Shown piece after piece: positions 24,711 through 33,598 of a DNA stretch of 64,000 nucleotides (position 1 is its first letter; each line of letters starts with the position of its first letter). Made by a program: the position numbers and the translations under genes. This DNA is from AP-15 sp963772295 (lineage in GTDB: Bacteria > Pseudomonadota > Alphaproteobacteria > ATCC43930 > CGMCC-115725): positions 62,001-126,000 of the forward strand of contig CAVYWO010000012.1 of the NCBI GenBank assembly GCA_963772295.1, read 5' to 3'. Under the pieces are notes generated by a model that saw only the letters and a list, made by a program, of their open reading frames with translations, ran no database searches and was not told the DNA's origin.

Positions 24711-26519
24711 ATGCAGACAACGCGACGCGATCTCTTCAAGAGCGCGGGGCCGACCGTGGCCGCCTGGGCGCTCGGCTTTTCGGCGGCCGCGGTGGGCACC
24801 GACGCTCGGTCAAGCGCCTCGGAAACCGCTTCGGCCGTGGCCTCGAACGGCTACCTGTCGTCGCTGCTGCCCCTCGCCGACCGGGCGGCGTTGCGCAGGA
24901 TCAATCTTGGCCTGACCCGACTGGCGATCCAGCAATGCGCGGGGGCCGGCGGCGTCGCCAATCAGATCGTGTTCGACACGCTGATCTGCGAAGCGCTCGC
25001 CCAATTTATCGCTCATGACGTGTCGCCGGACCGGCTCTTGGCATTGAGCCGGGACCTCGATGTGGTGTTCCTGTGGTCGCTCGGCTATGGCGACGTCCGT
25101 ACCACATTCAATGCCCGCTTTATCCGCTTTCCGCTCGCCATTGCCTTTCCGCGCACCGTGCAGGAAGTGGCGTTCTGGGTCAACTTCGTGCGCGATCATC
25201 AATTCAGCGTCAGTATTCGATCCGGTAATAATTGTTACGAATCGTTCGATATCGACAATGAGATCGTGATCGATCTCACCTTTCTCGCCTTGCGCGGCAC
25301 GGACCAACAGTTCCGGCTGGATCCGGCGGCGGGTGTGGTGCACGCCGCCCCGGGGGTTCGCCTCGGCGTCCTCTACACGGAACTGGCCGGGCACGGCGTC
25401 ACCTTTGCCGGCGGCCAGTGCTCGCCGGTTTGCATCGGCGGCCTCGTCGCAACCGGCGGCGTCGGCTTTTCGACGCGCGCCTTCGGCTATGCCTGCGATC
25501 AGCTCAGCGAGGTCGAGTACGTGCTCGCCGATGGCGGTGTCGTCGTCGCCAATGGCGGCAATCAACACGCCGATCTGTGGCGCGCCACAAAAGGCGCCGG
25601 CGCCGCCGGATTGGGGATCATTACGCGGCTCACCGTGCGCGTCGTGCCAGCCGCGCCGATCCTGTTCTATACCCTTCAATTCAAGCTGCGCGATGCCGCC
25701 GCCGTGCTCGCGGCCTGGCAGAACCTCGCCGCCACCGCCCCCGATGCGTTGAGCAGCGTCGCGAATATTTCCGCCACAACCGCGTCGGCGGGGATCGGCG
25801 GGTTTTTCATCAATGGCGAGTTCCATGCGGACGCGAGCAATCTCGCGGCCGCCCGACGGGAACTCGAAATGGTGCTGCGCACCCAGTGGCTCGATCGGTT
25901 GCCGTCGCCGCTTGACCGGACGCCGATCGAGATCGAGGAGCTGACCACCGTAGAAGCGGCGACCGTCGTCGCGCTGGAAGCACCGATGCCGATCCTCAAT
26001 CAGTGGAAACTCAAGTCCAATTTTGTCTTCCGCCGGCTGAGCGCGGCAGCGCTGCGGCCGCTCGTCGATTTCCTGCTGACGCACGCGCCGGCCGACGACC
26101 CGAGCAAGGCGGTCGGCGCAATGACGATCCTCTTGGCCGGCGGCCGGGCCAACAGGATCGATCCGCACAGCGCCGTGGTGCCGGCCCGGAGCGGGACCAC
26201 GACCTGGTTCCACTGGGGTGCGCTGTGGAGCGAGCAATCGCTCGAAGCGCCGTCGCTGGCGTTTGTCGACGCCCTCTCCACGGTTTTGCAGCCAATTTTG
26301 CGGTCGGCGACCGGCCAATACGGCGTCCCCGATCTCCAGCTCGGCTCGCAGCTCGCGACGCCGCCCGACCTTGGTTACCTCAAGGCCTATTGGAGCGGTC
26401 CGAGCCTCGACTTCGTGCCGTTCCTGCTCGGCGTCAAGCAACGCTACGACCCGCAGGATTTGTTCCGCTTCGCCCAGAGCATTCCCGTTGCGGCGCGGAT
26501 CCCGGCGGCACGGCGCTGA
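24711..26519 (+). CDS. Tat-exported FAD-linked oxidase (BBE-like)
   Basis: A 602-residue PCMH-type FAD oxidase. The N-terminus TTRRDLFKSAG is a Tat signal, with a hydrophobic run to ~35. The FAD domain spans ~150-330 (FPLAIAFPRTVQEVAFWVNF, SIRSGNNCYESFDID, GGQCSPVCIGGLVATGGVGF), and a BBE-type C-terminal element YDPQDLFRFAQSIP closes the protein. In many relatives FAD is bound covalently to His in R-S-G-G-H; here that position is Asn174, while Cys237 of the second attachment site is kept. So only a single Cys link, or none, is expected. ATG 24711 follows GGCGGAGACGC. Substrates of such enzymes are sugars or alkaloid-like compounds; here unknown. Confidence 0.9.
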   Translation: MQTTRRDLFKSAGPTVAAWALGFSAAAVGTDARSSASETASAVASNGYLSSLLPLADRAALRRINLGLTRLAIQQCAGAGGVANQIVFDTLICEALAQFIAHDVSPDRLLALSRDLDVVFLWSLGYGDVRTTFNARFIRFPLAIAFPRTVQEVAFWVNFVRDHQFSVSIRSGNNCYESFDIDNEIVIDLTFLALRGTDQQFRLDPAAGVVHAAPGVRLGVLYTELAGHGVTFAGGQCSPVCIGGLVATGGVGFSTRAFGYACDQLSEVEYVLADGGVVVANGGNQHADLWRATKGAGAAGLGIITRLTVRVVPAAPILFYTLQFKLRDAAAVLAAWQNLAATAPDALSSVANISATTASAGIGGFFINGEFHADASNLAAARRELEMVLRTQWLDRLPSPLDRTPIEIEELTTVEAATVVALEAPMPILNQWKLKSNFVFRRLSAAALRPLVDFLLTHAPADDPSKAVGAMTILLAGGRANRIDPHSAVVPARSGTTTWFHWGALWSEQSLEAPSLAFVDALSTVLQPILRSATGQYGVPDLQLGSQLATPPDLGYLKAYWSGPSLDFVPFLLGVKQRYDPQDLFRFAQSIPVAARIPAARR

Positions 26520-26611
26520 AGAAGGTCGAGAGGAAGCCCGCCCTTCGGCGAGGCCTTTCGGCGCGGGCGATGATCGGGTAGATTGGGGCGCCCAGTCGTC
26601 GAACAGCCGGC

Positions 26612-27319
26612 ATGCGCCCCGCTCGTTTTGCCATTGCCGCGCTTGTCGCGCTCCGGCTTGCAACCCTCTCCGGGACGGCGACCGCAGCGGCGCCGCCGGC
26701 GCTCGCCGTCGTGCTCGCGATCGATGTCTCGGCCAGCGTCGATGCCGAAGGTTTTGTGCTGCAGCGCGACGGCATCGCCCGCGCCTTTCGGGATCGGCGC
26801 CTCGTCGACGCGATCGCCGCCAGCCCCGGCGGGATCGAGGCGCTGGTGCTCGAATGGTCCGATCCGGACGCGATCGCGATCACCGTCGACTGGCGGCGGA
26901 TTGCCGATGCGCGGAGTGCGGCGGCCTTTGCCGGCGCGGTGCACGAGAGCGACCGCCACTCGCGCGGCCTGACCGCGATCGGTCCGGCACTGCTCGCCGC
27001 GGCCCGGCTTTTTGACCGCCTGCCGCAACCGGCAGCGCGGCAGGCGATCGACATCTCCGGCGACGGCATCGCCAATCTCGGCCTGCCGCCGGCCGCGGCG
27101 CGCGACCGGATCGTAGCGGCCGGGATCACGATCAACGCGCTGGCGCTCCCGACCGCCGAGCCGTGGCTGGCGGATTACTACCGCCGCGAGGTCATCGGCG
27201 GCGCCGGTGCCTTTGTCTTGGCCGCGCAGAGCGAGGCAAGCTTCGCTGAAGCGGTGCTGAAAAAGCTGGTGCGGGAGGTGGCGAGCGCCGGTCCGGCGGG
27301 TCACGCTCAGATGCAGTAG
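26612..27319 (+). CDS. DUF1194 domain-containing (vWA-like) exported protein
   Basis: A 235-residue protein with a signal peptide (residues 1-26 ending TATAAA). The body follows the von Willebrand A-like DUF1194 family: VVLAIDVSASVDAEGFVLQR with the DxSxS metal site, then ESDRHSRGLTAIGPALLAAA and RQAIDISGDGIANLG, ending with a membrane- or helix-like VREVASAGPA. Members are periplasmic with unknown role. It ends inside the last codons of the convergent decarboxylase gene (13-bp overlap), an arrangement common in compact genomes. It starts at ATG 26612 without a strong ribosome site. Confidence 0.88.
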   Translation: MRPARFAIAALVALRLATLSGTATAAAPPALAVVLAIDVSASVDAEGFVLQRDGIARAFRDRRLVDAIAASPGGIEALVLEWSDPDAIAITVDWRRIADARSAAAFAGAVHESDRHSRGLTAIGPALLAAARLFDRLPQPAARQAIDISGDGIANLGLPPAAARDRIVAAGITINALALPTAEPWLADYYRREVIGGAGAFVLAAQSEASFAEAVLKKLVREVASAGPAGHAQMQ

Positions 27320-28437
27320 GTGCGGATCGGCGAAAAGCCATTGAACCCGACCGAGGCGTAGCTCGCGGTATAGGCGCCGGCCGACAGGATCTCGACCTTG
27401 TCGCCGATCGCGAGGCCGAGCGACAGCCGATATTCGGTCTTCTCGTAGAGAATATCGGCGCTGTCGCAGGTCGGCCCGGCGAGCACGACCGGACCCGATG
27501 CGCCGCCGCGACCCGGCGTCAGGATGCGGTATTTGATGCTTTCGCCCATGGTCTCGGCGAGGCCGTTGAATTTGCCGACGTCGAGATACACCCAGCGCTT
27601 GGCGTCGCCGCCGCCTTTTTCCGAAATCAGCACGACCTCGCTGTGGATGACGCCGGCATCGCCGACCAGCGAACGCCCCGGCTCGACGATGATTTCCGGC
27701 AGGTCGTTGCCGAAATGCCGAGTGATCGCGGTCATCACCGCGCGGGCATAGTGCTCGGCCTCGGGCACGGCGCCGCGGTAATGGGCCGGGAACCCGCCGC
27801 CGATATTGACCATGCGCAGATAAATATCCTCGGCGGCGAGCAGCGAGAACATACGGGCGGCGGTGCCGACGGCGTGGTCCCATTGACCGGGATCGGTCTG
27901 CTGCGAGCCGACATGGAACGAGACGCCGTAGGGCTCGAGCCCGCGATCGCGGGCCTGGCGCAACAGTCCGGCTGCCATCTCCGGGGCGCAGCCGAATTTG
28001 CGCGACAGCGGCCATTCGGCGCCGTCGCACGAAACGAGGACGCGGCAGAAAACCTGCGCCCCGGGTGCGGCGCGCACCAGCTTGTCGAGCTCGTGCGCGC
28101 TATCGAAAGCAAACAATCGCACCCCTTCGCCAAAGGCAAAGGCGATGTCTTTTTCCTTTTTGATCGTGTTGCCGAAGGACAGCCGCTCGGGGGCGACCCC
28201 GCAGCCGCAGCACAGTTCGATTTCGCCGCGGCTGGCCACGTCGAAGCTGGCGCCCTTGCCCTCGAGCATGGCGATGATCTCGGCCGCCGGATTGGCCTTC
28301 ACCGCATAAAACACGCGGGCCAGCGGCAACTGCCAGCGCAGCGCCTCGTAGGCCTCGGCGATCGCATTGAGATCGACGACGAGGCACGGCGTCTCCGGGG
28401 CATGATCGGCAAGAAATCGCGCAATCCTCTCGTTCAT
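27307..28437 (-). CDS. Ornithine/lysine decarboxylase-like PLP enzyme (fold type III)
   Basis: A 376-residue fold-III PLP decarboxylase. Lys47 in YAVKANP forms the aldimine; the barrel shows DVASRGEIELC, FGNTIKKEKDI, SFHVGSQ, GGGFPAHY, EPGRSLVGDAG and, in the C-terminal domain, PTCDSADILYEKTEY with Cys324. These are the landmarks of eukaryotic-type ornithine decarboxylase, also found in alphaproteobacteria, where it produces putrescine or cadaverine. ATG 28437 is used; ATG 28449 is also in frame. Upstream on the same strand, beyond IS110 copy 1, lies the methyltransferase/ATP-grasp gene. Confidence 0.92.
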   Translation of the reverse strand: MNERIARFLADHAPETPCLVVDLNAIAEAYEALRWQLPLARVFYAVKANPAAEIIAMLEGKGASFDVASRGEIELCCGCGVAPERLSFGNTIKKEKDIAFAFGEGVRLFAFDSAHELDKLVRAAPGAQVFCRVLVSCDGAEWPLSRKFGCAPEMAAGLLRQARDRGLEPYGVSFHVGSQQTDPGQWDHAVGTAARMFSLLAAEDIYLRMVNIGGGFPAHYRGAVPEAEHYARAVMTAITRHFGNDLPEIIVEPGRSLVGDAGVIHSEVVLISEKGGGDAKRWVYLDVGKFNGLAETMGESIKYRILTPGRGGASGPVVLAGPTCDSADILYEKTEYRLSLGLAIGDKVEILSAGAYTASYASVGFNGFSPIRTYCI

Positions 28438-28449
28438 CAATCGGGTCAT

Positions 28450-28896
28450 CCTTGACGCAAGCGAGCTCGGCAATCGCGGCAACCGCAGCGGACAGCCCCA
28501 ATTCGGCATCAAGCCTCAGGCCCGACGCGGGGCACCCTTGGTCTGCGGTGCAAAGCGCAATGGCGGCCGCACCCGGATCCGGATCCGGGCGCGGCCGGTC
28601 GGCGCGGGTTCAGCGCAAACTGCTTGGATCGATGACCCGATGACCTCGCCCGCGCCGGCGCGTGCCGGGCAGAGTGGCCTCAAGACAGGGCAACACGTCC
28701 CCCAGTCGGAACGCAACCATACCCACCTCCCTCTCGGGACCGGCCTCGCGGCCGGGCGACCAAAAAGGACGCGTTACGTCGTTGCATAACCACCATGGGC
28801 CATAGGCACGTGCGAGTGCGTCGAGGCCGCGATAGATAGGCCCATCCGGCCGAAACGCAAGCGGTAATTGTGAAAAAAACGCCGGCGTCGGGCCGT
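28450..28896. other. Intergenic, no supported gene
   Basis: About 450 bp between the decarboxylase start and IS110 copy 1. It contains no recognisable coding frame. The decarboxylase promoter should be here unless it was supplied by the region now beyond the IS. Confidence 0.5.
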
Positions 28897-28999
28897 CCCC
28901 GGACGTGGGCCTTCAGCCCACGGATTTAGATGCTATGGGGAGGACGGCCGCGGCATTGAGTATCTTGTCGGTTGTCCAAGACCAGACAGGATTGATCCG

Positions 29000-30161
29000 A
29001 TGCCAAAGCAAATCGAACCGAGCAACACCACGGCCGCCTTTGACCATAATAGCACTTTGGTCGTGGCGCTGGAATTGAGCGGCAAGTCGTGGGAGGCCGG
29101 GGCGGTGGTTCCCGGGGTCGCCCGTCGGCCGCGGCGGCGGCTCGCGCCGCGCGATCTGGCCGGCTTGTTGCGGACGATCGGGTTGTGGAAGGCGGAGGCG
29201 GAGGCCGCGGGTCGGGCGGTGCAGCGCGTGGTGCTGAGCTACGAGGCGGGCCGAGACGGGGATTGCCCGTTACCTGCTGGCGCAGGGGATCGAGGTGCAG
29301 GTCATGCATCCGGCGAGCATTCCGGTGCCGCGGCGGAGCCGGCGGGCGAAGACGGATCGGATCGACCTGGACATGCTGTTGCGCACGCTGCTGGCGTGGC
29401 TGCGCGGCGAGCCGCGGGTGTGTTCGATGGTGCGCATCGCGAGTGAGGCGGAGGAGGAACTGCGCCGGCCGGGACGCGAACGGGAGCGGCTGGTCCGCGA
29501 GCGGCTGCAACTCGAGAGCCGCGTGGAGAGTCTGCTCTGTCTGCATGGTATCGTCGGCTTCAAGCCGCGCCTCAAGAAGGCGTTCGAGCGGCTGGAGGCA
29601 TTGCAGACCTTTGCCGGCTCGCCGTTGCCGCCCAAGACGATGGCGGAGCTGAGACGCTTGATGGTGCGCCACCGCCTGGTCTCGGACCAACTGCGCGAGA
29701 TCGAGGCCGAGCGCGACGCGGTCGTGAAGATCGCCGAGCCGGACCGCGCCGAGCGAATGATCCAGCTGCTGACCCAGATCGTCGGCCTCGGTGTCGAGAC
29801 CGCGACCGTTCTGGTCCGCGAGATGCTAGGCTGCCGTTCGTTCCGTGATCGCCGGGCGCTGGCGAGCTTTGTCGGTTTGACCGGCACGCCGTTCCAGAGC
29901 GGCGGCATGGAGCGCGAGCAGGGCATCGGCAAAAACGGCAATGCACGGGTGCGCCACATCCTGATGCAACTGGCTTGGCGCTGGCTTCGCTTCCAACCGC
30001 AAAGCCCGCTCAGCCGTTGGTTCGTCCAGCGAACCAGCGGTGCCAAGGGGCGCATCCGCAAAGTGATGATCGTGGCGCTTGCCCGAAAGCTGCTGGTCGC
30101 GCTCTGGCGCTATGTCGAGACCGGCGAACTACCAGCCGACGCCCGCACCGCCGCCGCCTGA
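29000..30161 (+). pseudogene. IS110-family transposase, frameshifted
   Basis: Same gene as 54764-55930 but lacking 5 bp (TTTCT) after GCCGAGACGG near 29260, so the frame breaks at Asp86-Gly87. The N-terminal part starts MPKQIEPSNTTAAFDHNSTL; the rest, in another frame, contains the IS110 marks: AKTDRIDLDML, the Transposase_20 block LTQIVGLGVETATVLVREM, and GLTGTPFQSGG followed by GNARVRHILMQLAWRWL with the catalytic Ser region. The break removes the link between the DEDD-type RuvC-like domain and the C-terminal domain. Copy 2 could supply enzyme in trans. Confidence 0.9.
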
Positions 30162-30545
30162 GCGCAAGATCAGGGCACGCGGCGAGACACAAAGACACCG
30201 GGCGGAGCAAGGCGCTTGGCGCCGACGCCTGGAACCGACCTGGGTGGGCGGGATGCCGTCACGGACTATGGCTGCAAGATGCCGCCATTTAGAGTGGTCC
30301 CGCCCTCCCAGGCTCCCCGTCGGCCTCGCGATTGAGGCATCGTGGTACGGAACCGCAGGTTCCGCCGGATACGAGTTTGCAGGCCATCGGCCTGAGCACA
30401 GGGGAGCCGCCCAGGCTCGTGACAGGTGACGCCAATGAACTCCTCGCCCCGGTTTCCTGTGCCCAGACCGCAGCTCGGGCCCAGATTGCGACGGAGCAAC
30501 CGTCCGGGAAACGTGACAGTCACGATTGCCAATAGGAGATCGAAG
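30162..30545. other. Non-coding stretch inside IS110 copy 1
   Basis: About 384 bp between transposase and passenger gene, conserved in copy 2 (54380-54763), with no convincing ORF. In IS110-type elements a non-coding end encodes the bridge RNA that pairs with donor and target DNA. Here the transposase leader is only ~100 bp, so this longer stretch is the better place to look. That is inference; no RNA fold was computed. Confidence 0.4.
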
Positions 30546-30860
30546 ATGCCCAGACATCGGACCGGCAGCGCCCCGATGACCCCAGCTGAGCGTCAAGCGC
30601 GATGCCGCGCTAGACGGCGCCAGCAGAGCCAACAGAGCCAGACGGCGTCACCGGCACCGCGCCTCGCGCCACGGCCAAGGCGCTGGGCGGCAGCAGTCGC
30701 CACGCTGATCGAGCTGCAGGACAATTACCGCGCCTGGCTGGACAACCTTCCCGCCAATCTCGAAGCATCCAGGCTGGCGGAGAAGCTGCAAGCAATCGCC
30801 GAGCTCGACATCGAGGAGTTGCAGGCGATCGACCCGCCCCGTGGCTACGGCCGCGACTGA
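30546..30860 (+). CDS. IS110 passenger protein (104 aa)
   Basis: A 104-residue protein starting at ATG 30546 with AGGAG 6 nt upstream. The N-terminal third is basic (MPRHRTGSAPMTPAERQARC, RARRRQQ), then a helical part AAVATLIELQDNYRAWLDNL with LEASRLAEKLQAIAEL, and the end IDPPRGYGRD. I recognise the T-P-A-E-R-Q-x-R-x-R-x-R start and P-x-G-(F/Y)-G-R-D end from hypothetical proteins of proteobacterial mobile elements, but no function is known. The basic start suggests nucleic-acid binding. It is identical in copy 2. Confidence 0.65.
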   Translation: MPRHRTGSAPMTPAERQARCRARRRQQSQQSQTASPAPRLAPRPRRWAAAVATLIELQDNYRAWLDNLPANLEASRLAEKLQAIAELDIEELQAIDPPRGYGRD

Positions 30861-30956
30861 CCTGAAGGTCCTTAACCAACACCAGCCAACCGCCATGTCG
30901 AAACTACTTGACAGCAAAATCCCCATACGAGTCCGTGGGCGCCCGCCCAGAGCCTG

Positions 30957-30992
30957 CCCCAGGCCCGCCCGCCCTGGCGGGCGGGCCTGGGG
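30957..30992 (-). terminator. Long GC-rich hairpin after the methyltransferase/ATP-grasp gene
   Basis: A perfect palindrome: 17-bp stem (CCCCAGGCCCGCCCGCC and its complement) with a 2-nt loop. It begins 16 bp past the stop codon of the minus-strand gene at 31009. No T-run follows, so it is a hairpin that could end or protect the transcript rather than a classical intrinsic terminator. IS110 copy 1 ends 16 bp on the other side. Confidence 0.6.
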
Positions 30993-31008
30993 GCGGGCGT
31001 TCCGGGGA

Positions 31009-32994
31009 TCAGCCGGGCGCGACGGCGGCGCAGGCCGACCCGAACGCGCCGCCCGGGACGGCCCGCTTCGGATGCAGCGCCGCGACCCGCTGCTGGGCGG
31101 CGTCGATGATCAGCCGCAACAGTTCCGAATAGCGCAGCCCGGCCAGCTCGGCCATCAAATTGAGCTTGCCGTCCCAGCACCAGCCCGGGTTCGGGTTGAC
31201 TTCGAGCAGCCGGATCTCGCCGTCGGCATCGGCGCGAAAGTCGAAGCGGGCGTAGTCGCGGCAGCCGAGCCGCTCGAATAGGATGTTGGCATAGTCGACA
31301 AGCTTGCGCCGCGCCTCCTCGTCGAGCCGCGCCTTGCGATAACCGATCTGCAGCCAATAGGGCGAGGTCGGCACCCATTTCAATTCATAGGGCAAGAGCC
31401 GCGGAAGCGCCGGGTCGAGCCGCGAATAATCGACCTCGAGCGGCGGCAAGACGCGATAGTCTTGACCGGGATTGCCGATGATCCCGACCGAGTATTCCGG
31501 GCCCGGCAGGAATTCCTGGATCAGGATCGGGCAGCCCGGCATCGCCTTGCGCAGGCGGTCGAGGCGGGCGATCGCCTCTTCCCAGCTATGCACGATGGCG
31601 TCTTGGCCGATGCCGATCGACAAATCGCCGAAATTCGGTTTGATCAGTGCCGGAAACACCGACGGGATCGTCGCCGCCAAATCGTCGGCATTAAAATAGG
31701 TCTCGGCCGGGACCGGGACGTCGATCGCCTGGGCGATGCCGCGGACCAAGGATTTATTGTAGCACAGACCGAGGCAGGCGGGTCCGGCGCCGCTGTAGGG
31801 GATGTCGAGCATCTCGAGCAGCGCCGGTACGTGCAGCTCGCGGAACGGGTCGTTATTGAAGCCCTCGTCGCAAAAATTGAGCGCGAAAGGCGGCCGGTTG
31901 GCGCGCAGATCGGCATAGAGCGAGGCGTGATTGTCGAGATACCGGAAGCGGTAGTCGGTGAGTTCGGCGAGCGCCGCCTGCAGGCGCTCGCCGGTGACAA
32001 AATCCGCGTCGTCAAAGCGGCCGCCGCGCTTGACCGGATCGGGCAACCGCGGATCGCCGAGGAGCACGGCGATATCGCCGATTGGTGCGGCAAAGTGCGG
32101 CCGCCGCCGTGGCCGGAGCGGTGCCTGGCCGGTCAGGAACAGCCGGTGGGCCACCATGCCCAGATCCTGGCTGCGGTGCGATTCCGGGGCGCGCAAGGAA
32201 TGAAAGCGCAGCGTGCCGAACCCGGCGCCGGCGAGCAGGGTTTCGAGACGCTCCTTCGAATAAAGCCGCTCGGCGTAGAACTGATCGGCGATGACGCCGC
32301 GCTCGGCATGGACGACGACCTCCCGACTGATCAGCCGATCGCCGTCCTCGGCAAGGCTGCGCTCGCGGCAGACGAAATGGTTCTGATCGACCCACTCCCA
32401 GGAGCGCGGCTCGAAATGTCGGCGCATCCAATCGCCGTCCATCAGATCCATGACCAAGGTGCCGCCGGAAGCGAGCGCCCGCTTGACCGCTTCGAGAACC
32501 GCCAGATCGTCCTCCGGGCGCTCGAAATAGCCAAAGGAATTGCCGAGAATGCAGACGCAATGAAATTCGCCGTCGCCGAGGCGGAAGCGCCGCGCATCGC
32601 CTTCGTGGAACGAAACCCGCAGCTCGCGCTGCTTGGCGCGTTTGCGGGCGAGCCGGATGAGATAGCGCGAGCGGTCGAGCCCGATGACATGGGTGAACCC
32701 GCGGGCCGCCAGTTCGAGCGAATGCCGGCCCTGGCCACAGCACAAATCGAGGATGCGGTCGTTGCGCTCGAGCCCGGTGCTGCCGATCAGGAGGTCGACC
32801 TCGTCGCCGGTGTTGCGGTCGTTCTCGACGATATCGCCGTCGGTTTCCAAATAGAGCGAGTTGAACAGGGTGCGCCACCAATCCGACGGCAGATGCCGTT
32901 CGAGATCCGAGACCGGACCCAAGGTACGGGCGCGGACGCGCCGATCCCGCGCCGCGCAGTCCGGATACGAACCGGCTGGATCCGGCGGCGGCAT
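31009..32994 (-). CDS. Fused methyltransferase / D-Ala-D-Ala ligase-like ATP-grasp enzyme
   Basis: About 661 residues joining two enzymes. The first half is a class I SAM methyltransferase: SDLERHLPSDWWRTLFNSLY, motif I ILDLCCGQGRHSLELA, then VIGLDRSRYLIRLARKRA, and FHCVCILGNSFGYF. The second half is an ATP-grasp of the D-Ala-D-Ala ligase group: NFCDEGFNND, PYSGAGPACLGLCYNK, FPALIKPNFGDLSIGI, ILIQEFLPGPEYSVGIIGNP, ARFDFRADADGEIRLLEVNP and NPGWCWDGKLNLMAE. Such enzymes join carboxylates to amines or amino acids; the fused methylase may act on the same product. The start is uncertain: ATG 32994 is used, ATG 33030 and TTG 32922 are alternatives and none has a clear ribosome site. Confidence 0.88.
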   Translation of the reverse strand: MPPPDPAGSYPDCAARDRRVRARTLGPVSDLERHLPSDWWRTLFNSLYLETDGDIVENDRNTGDEVDLLIGSTGLERNDRILDLCCGQGRHSLELAARGFTHVIGLDRSRYLIRLARKRAKQRELRVSFHEGDARRFRLGDGEFHCVCILGNSFGYFERPEDDLAVLEAVKRALASGGTLVMDLMDGDWMRRHFEPRSWEWVDQNHFVCRERSLAEDGDRLISREVVVHAERGVIADQFYAERLYSKERLETLLAGAGFGTLRFHSLRAPESHRSQDLGMVAHRLFLTGQAPLRPRRRPHFAAPIGDIAVLLGDPRLPDPVKRGGRFDDADFVTGERLQAALAELTDYRFRYLDNHASLYADLRANRPPFALNFCDEGFNNDPFRELHVPALLEMLDIPYSGAGPACLGLCYNKSLVRGIAQAIDVPVPAETYFNADDLAATIPSVFPALIKPNFGDLSIGIGQDAIVHSWEEAIARLDRLRKAMPGCPILIQEFLPGPEYSVGIIGNPGQDYRVLPPLEVDYSRLDPALPRLLPYELKWVPTSPYWLQIGYRKARLDEEARRKLVDYANILFERLGCRDYARFDFRADADGEIRLLEVNPNPGWCWDGKLNLMAELAGLRYSELLRLIIDAAQQRVAALHPKRAVPGGAFGSACAAVAPG

Positions 32995-33250
32995 CGTTTG
33001 AGGCCCGGCCCCGTTGGTCCGCTTCCGCATCCCTTCCGCCCCCGATCTCCCGCCGACCAAGAAGGCGGCCGGGGCGGCGTCTTTGCCGGACCGGGCCGTG
33101 GAACGGCGCGCACGGGCGAGAAGTTCGGGAGATTCGCGCGCGGATTCAAGATGCTGCGGGCAGCCCCGCAGGATCGCCGGCGCGGTCCGCGCGGCGGCCC
33201 CTGCAACAGTCGCCGCGGGCCCGGTCGTTCCGGCGAATCATCCCGAATGA

Positions 33251-33547
33251 TCAAGGTTCTGGGTGCAGCTCGATGGTGCCGAGGCGGGTCCCGGTGACGA
33301 GATCGATGACGATGATGTCGCGTCCGCCCCCGGGCAGCGCCAGATCGAGGATCAGGCGGTTCGTAGTCGCGGTCATCGCCTCGATTCGCGCGCCGTGCGG
33401 GATGGTGACGGCGCCGGCCGCAAAAGGATGTGCGATGCCGGCCGGTTCGCGGCGCGCCAGCCGGCCGGCGATGACCGCCGCGACGACGCCAAAACCGACG
33501 ATGATGACGATCCCGAGGACCGTGACCAGGATCTTCAGCGCCCGCAT
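33251..33547 (-). CDS. DUF6476-family membrane protein
   Basis: A 98-residue protein with one N-terminal membrane segment (LKILVTVLGIVIIVGFGVVA, then AVIAGRLARR) and a small beta-rich periplasmic domain: VTIPHGARIEAMTATTNRLI, IIVIDLVTGTRLGTIEL. This layout matches the short alphaproteobacterial DUF6476 family, often encoded beside an RluA-type pseudouridine synthase and rpoH, exactly as here. The function is unknown. It is divergent from the synthase gene with a 51-bp gap that must hold both starts' control sites. Confidence 0.8.
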   Translation of the reverse strand: MRALKILVTVLGIVIIVGFGVVAAVIAGRLARREPAGIAHPFAAGAVTIPHGARIEAMTATTNRLILDLALPGGGRDIIVIDLVTGTRLGTIELHPEP

Positions 33548-33598
33548 CTCGGCACCCGGCTATCGCCGGCGGCCGACGGGCCCGACCGAGACGACGGC

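Larger units (their letters stand above)
28897..30940 (+). mobile_element. IS110-family element, copy 1
   Basis: About 2.04 kb, nearly identical to 53985-56034 (opposite strand), which fixes the limits. It carries a transposase (frameshifted here), a 384-bp non-coding stretch and a 104-aa passenger gene. No terminal inverted repeats or target duplication are evident, as usual for IS110, but each copy begins with the small hairpin GTGGGCCTTCAGCCCAC (28905 here) and copy 2 has it at both ends. The 3' side abuts a 36-nt perfect hairpin. Confidence 0.88.

Noticed and set aside
31462..33297. 611-codon open frame opposite the methyltransferase/ATP-grasp gene
   Set aside because: No recognisable domain; the minus-strand gene has clear motifs throughout.
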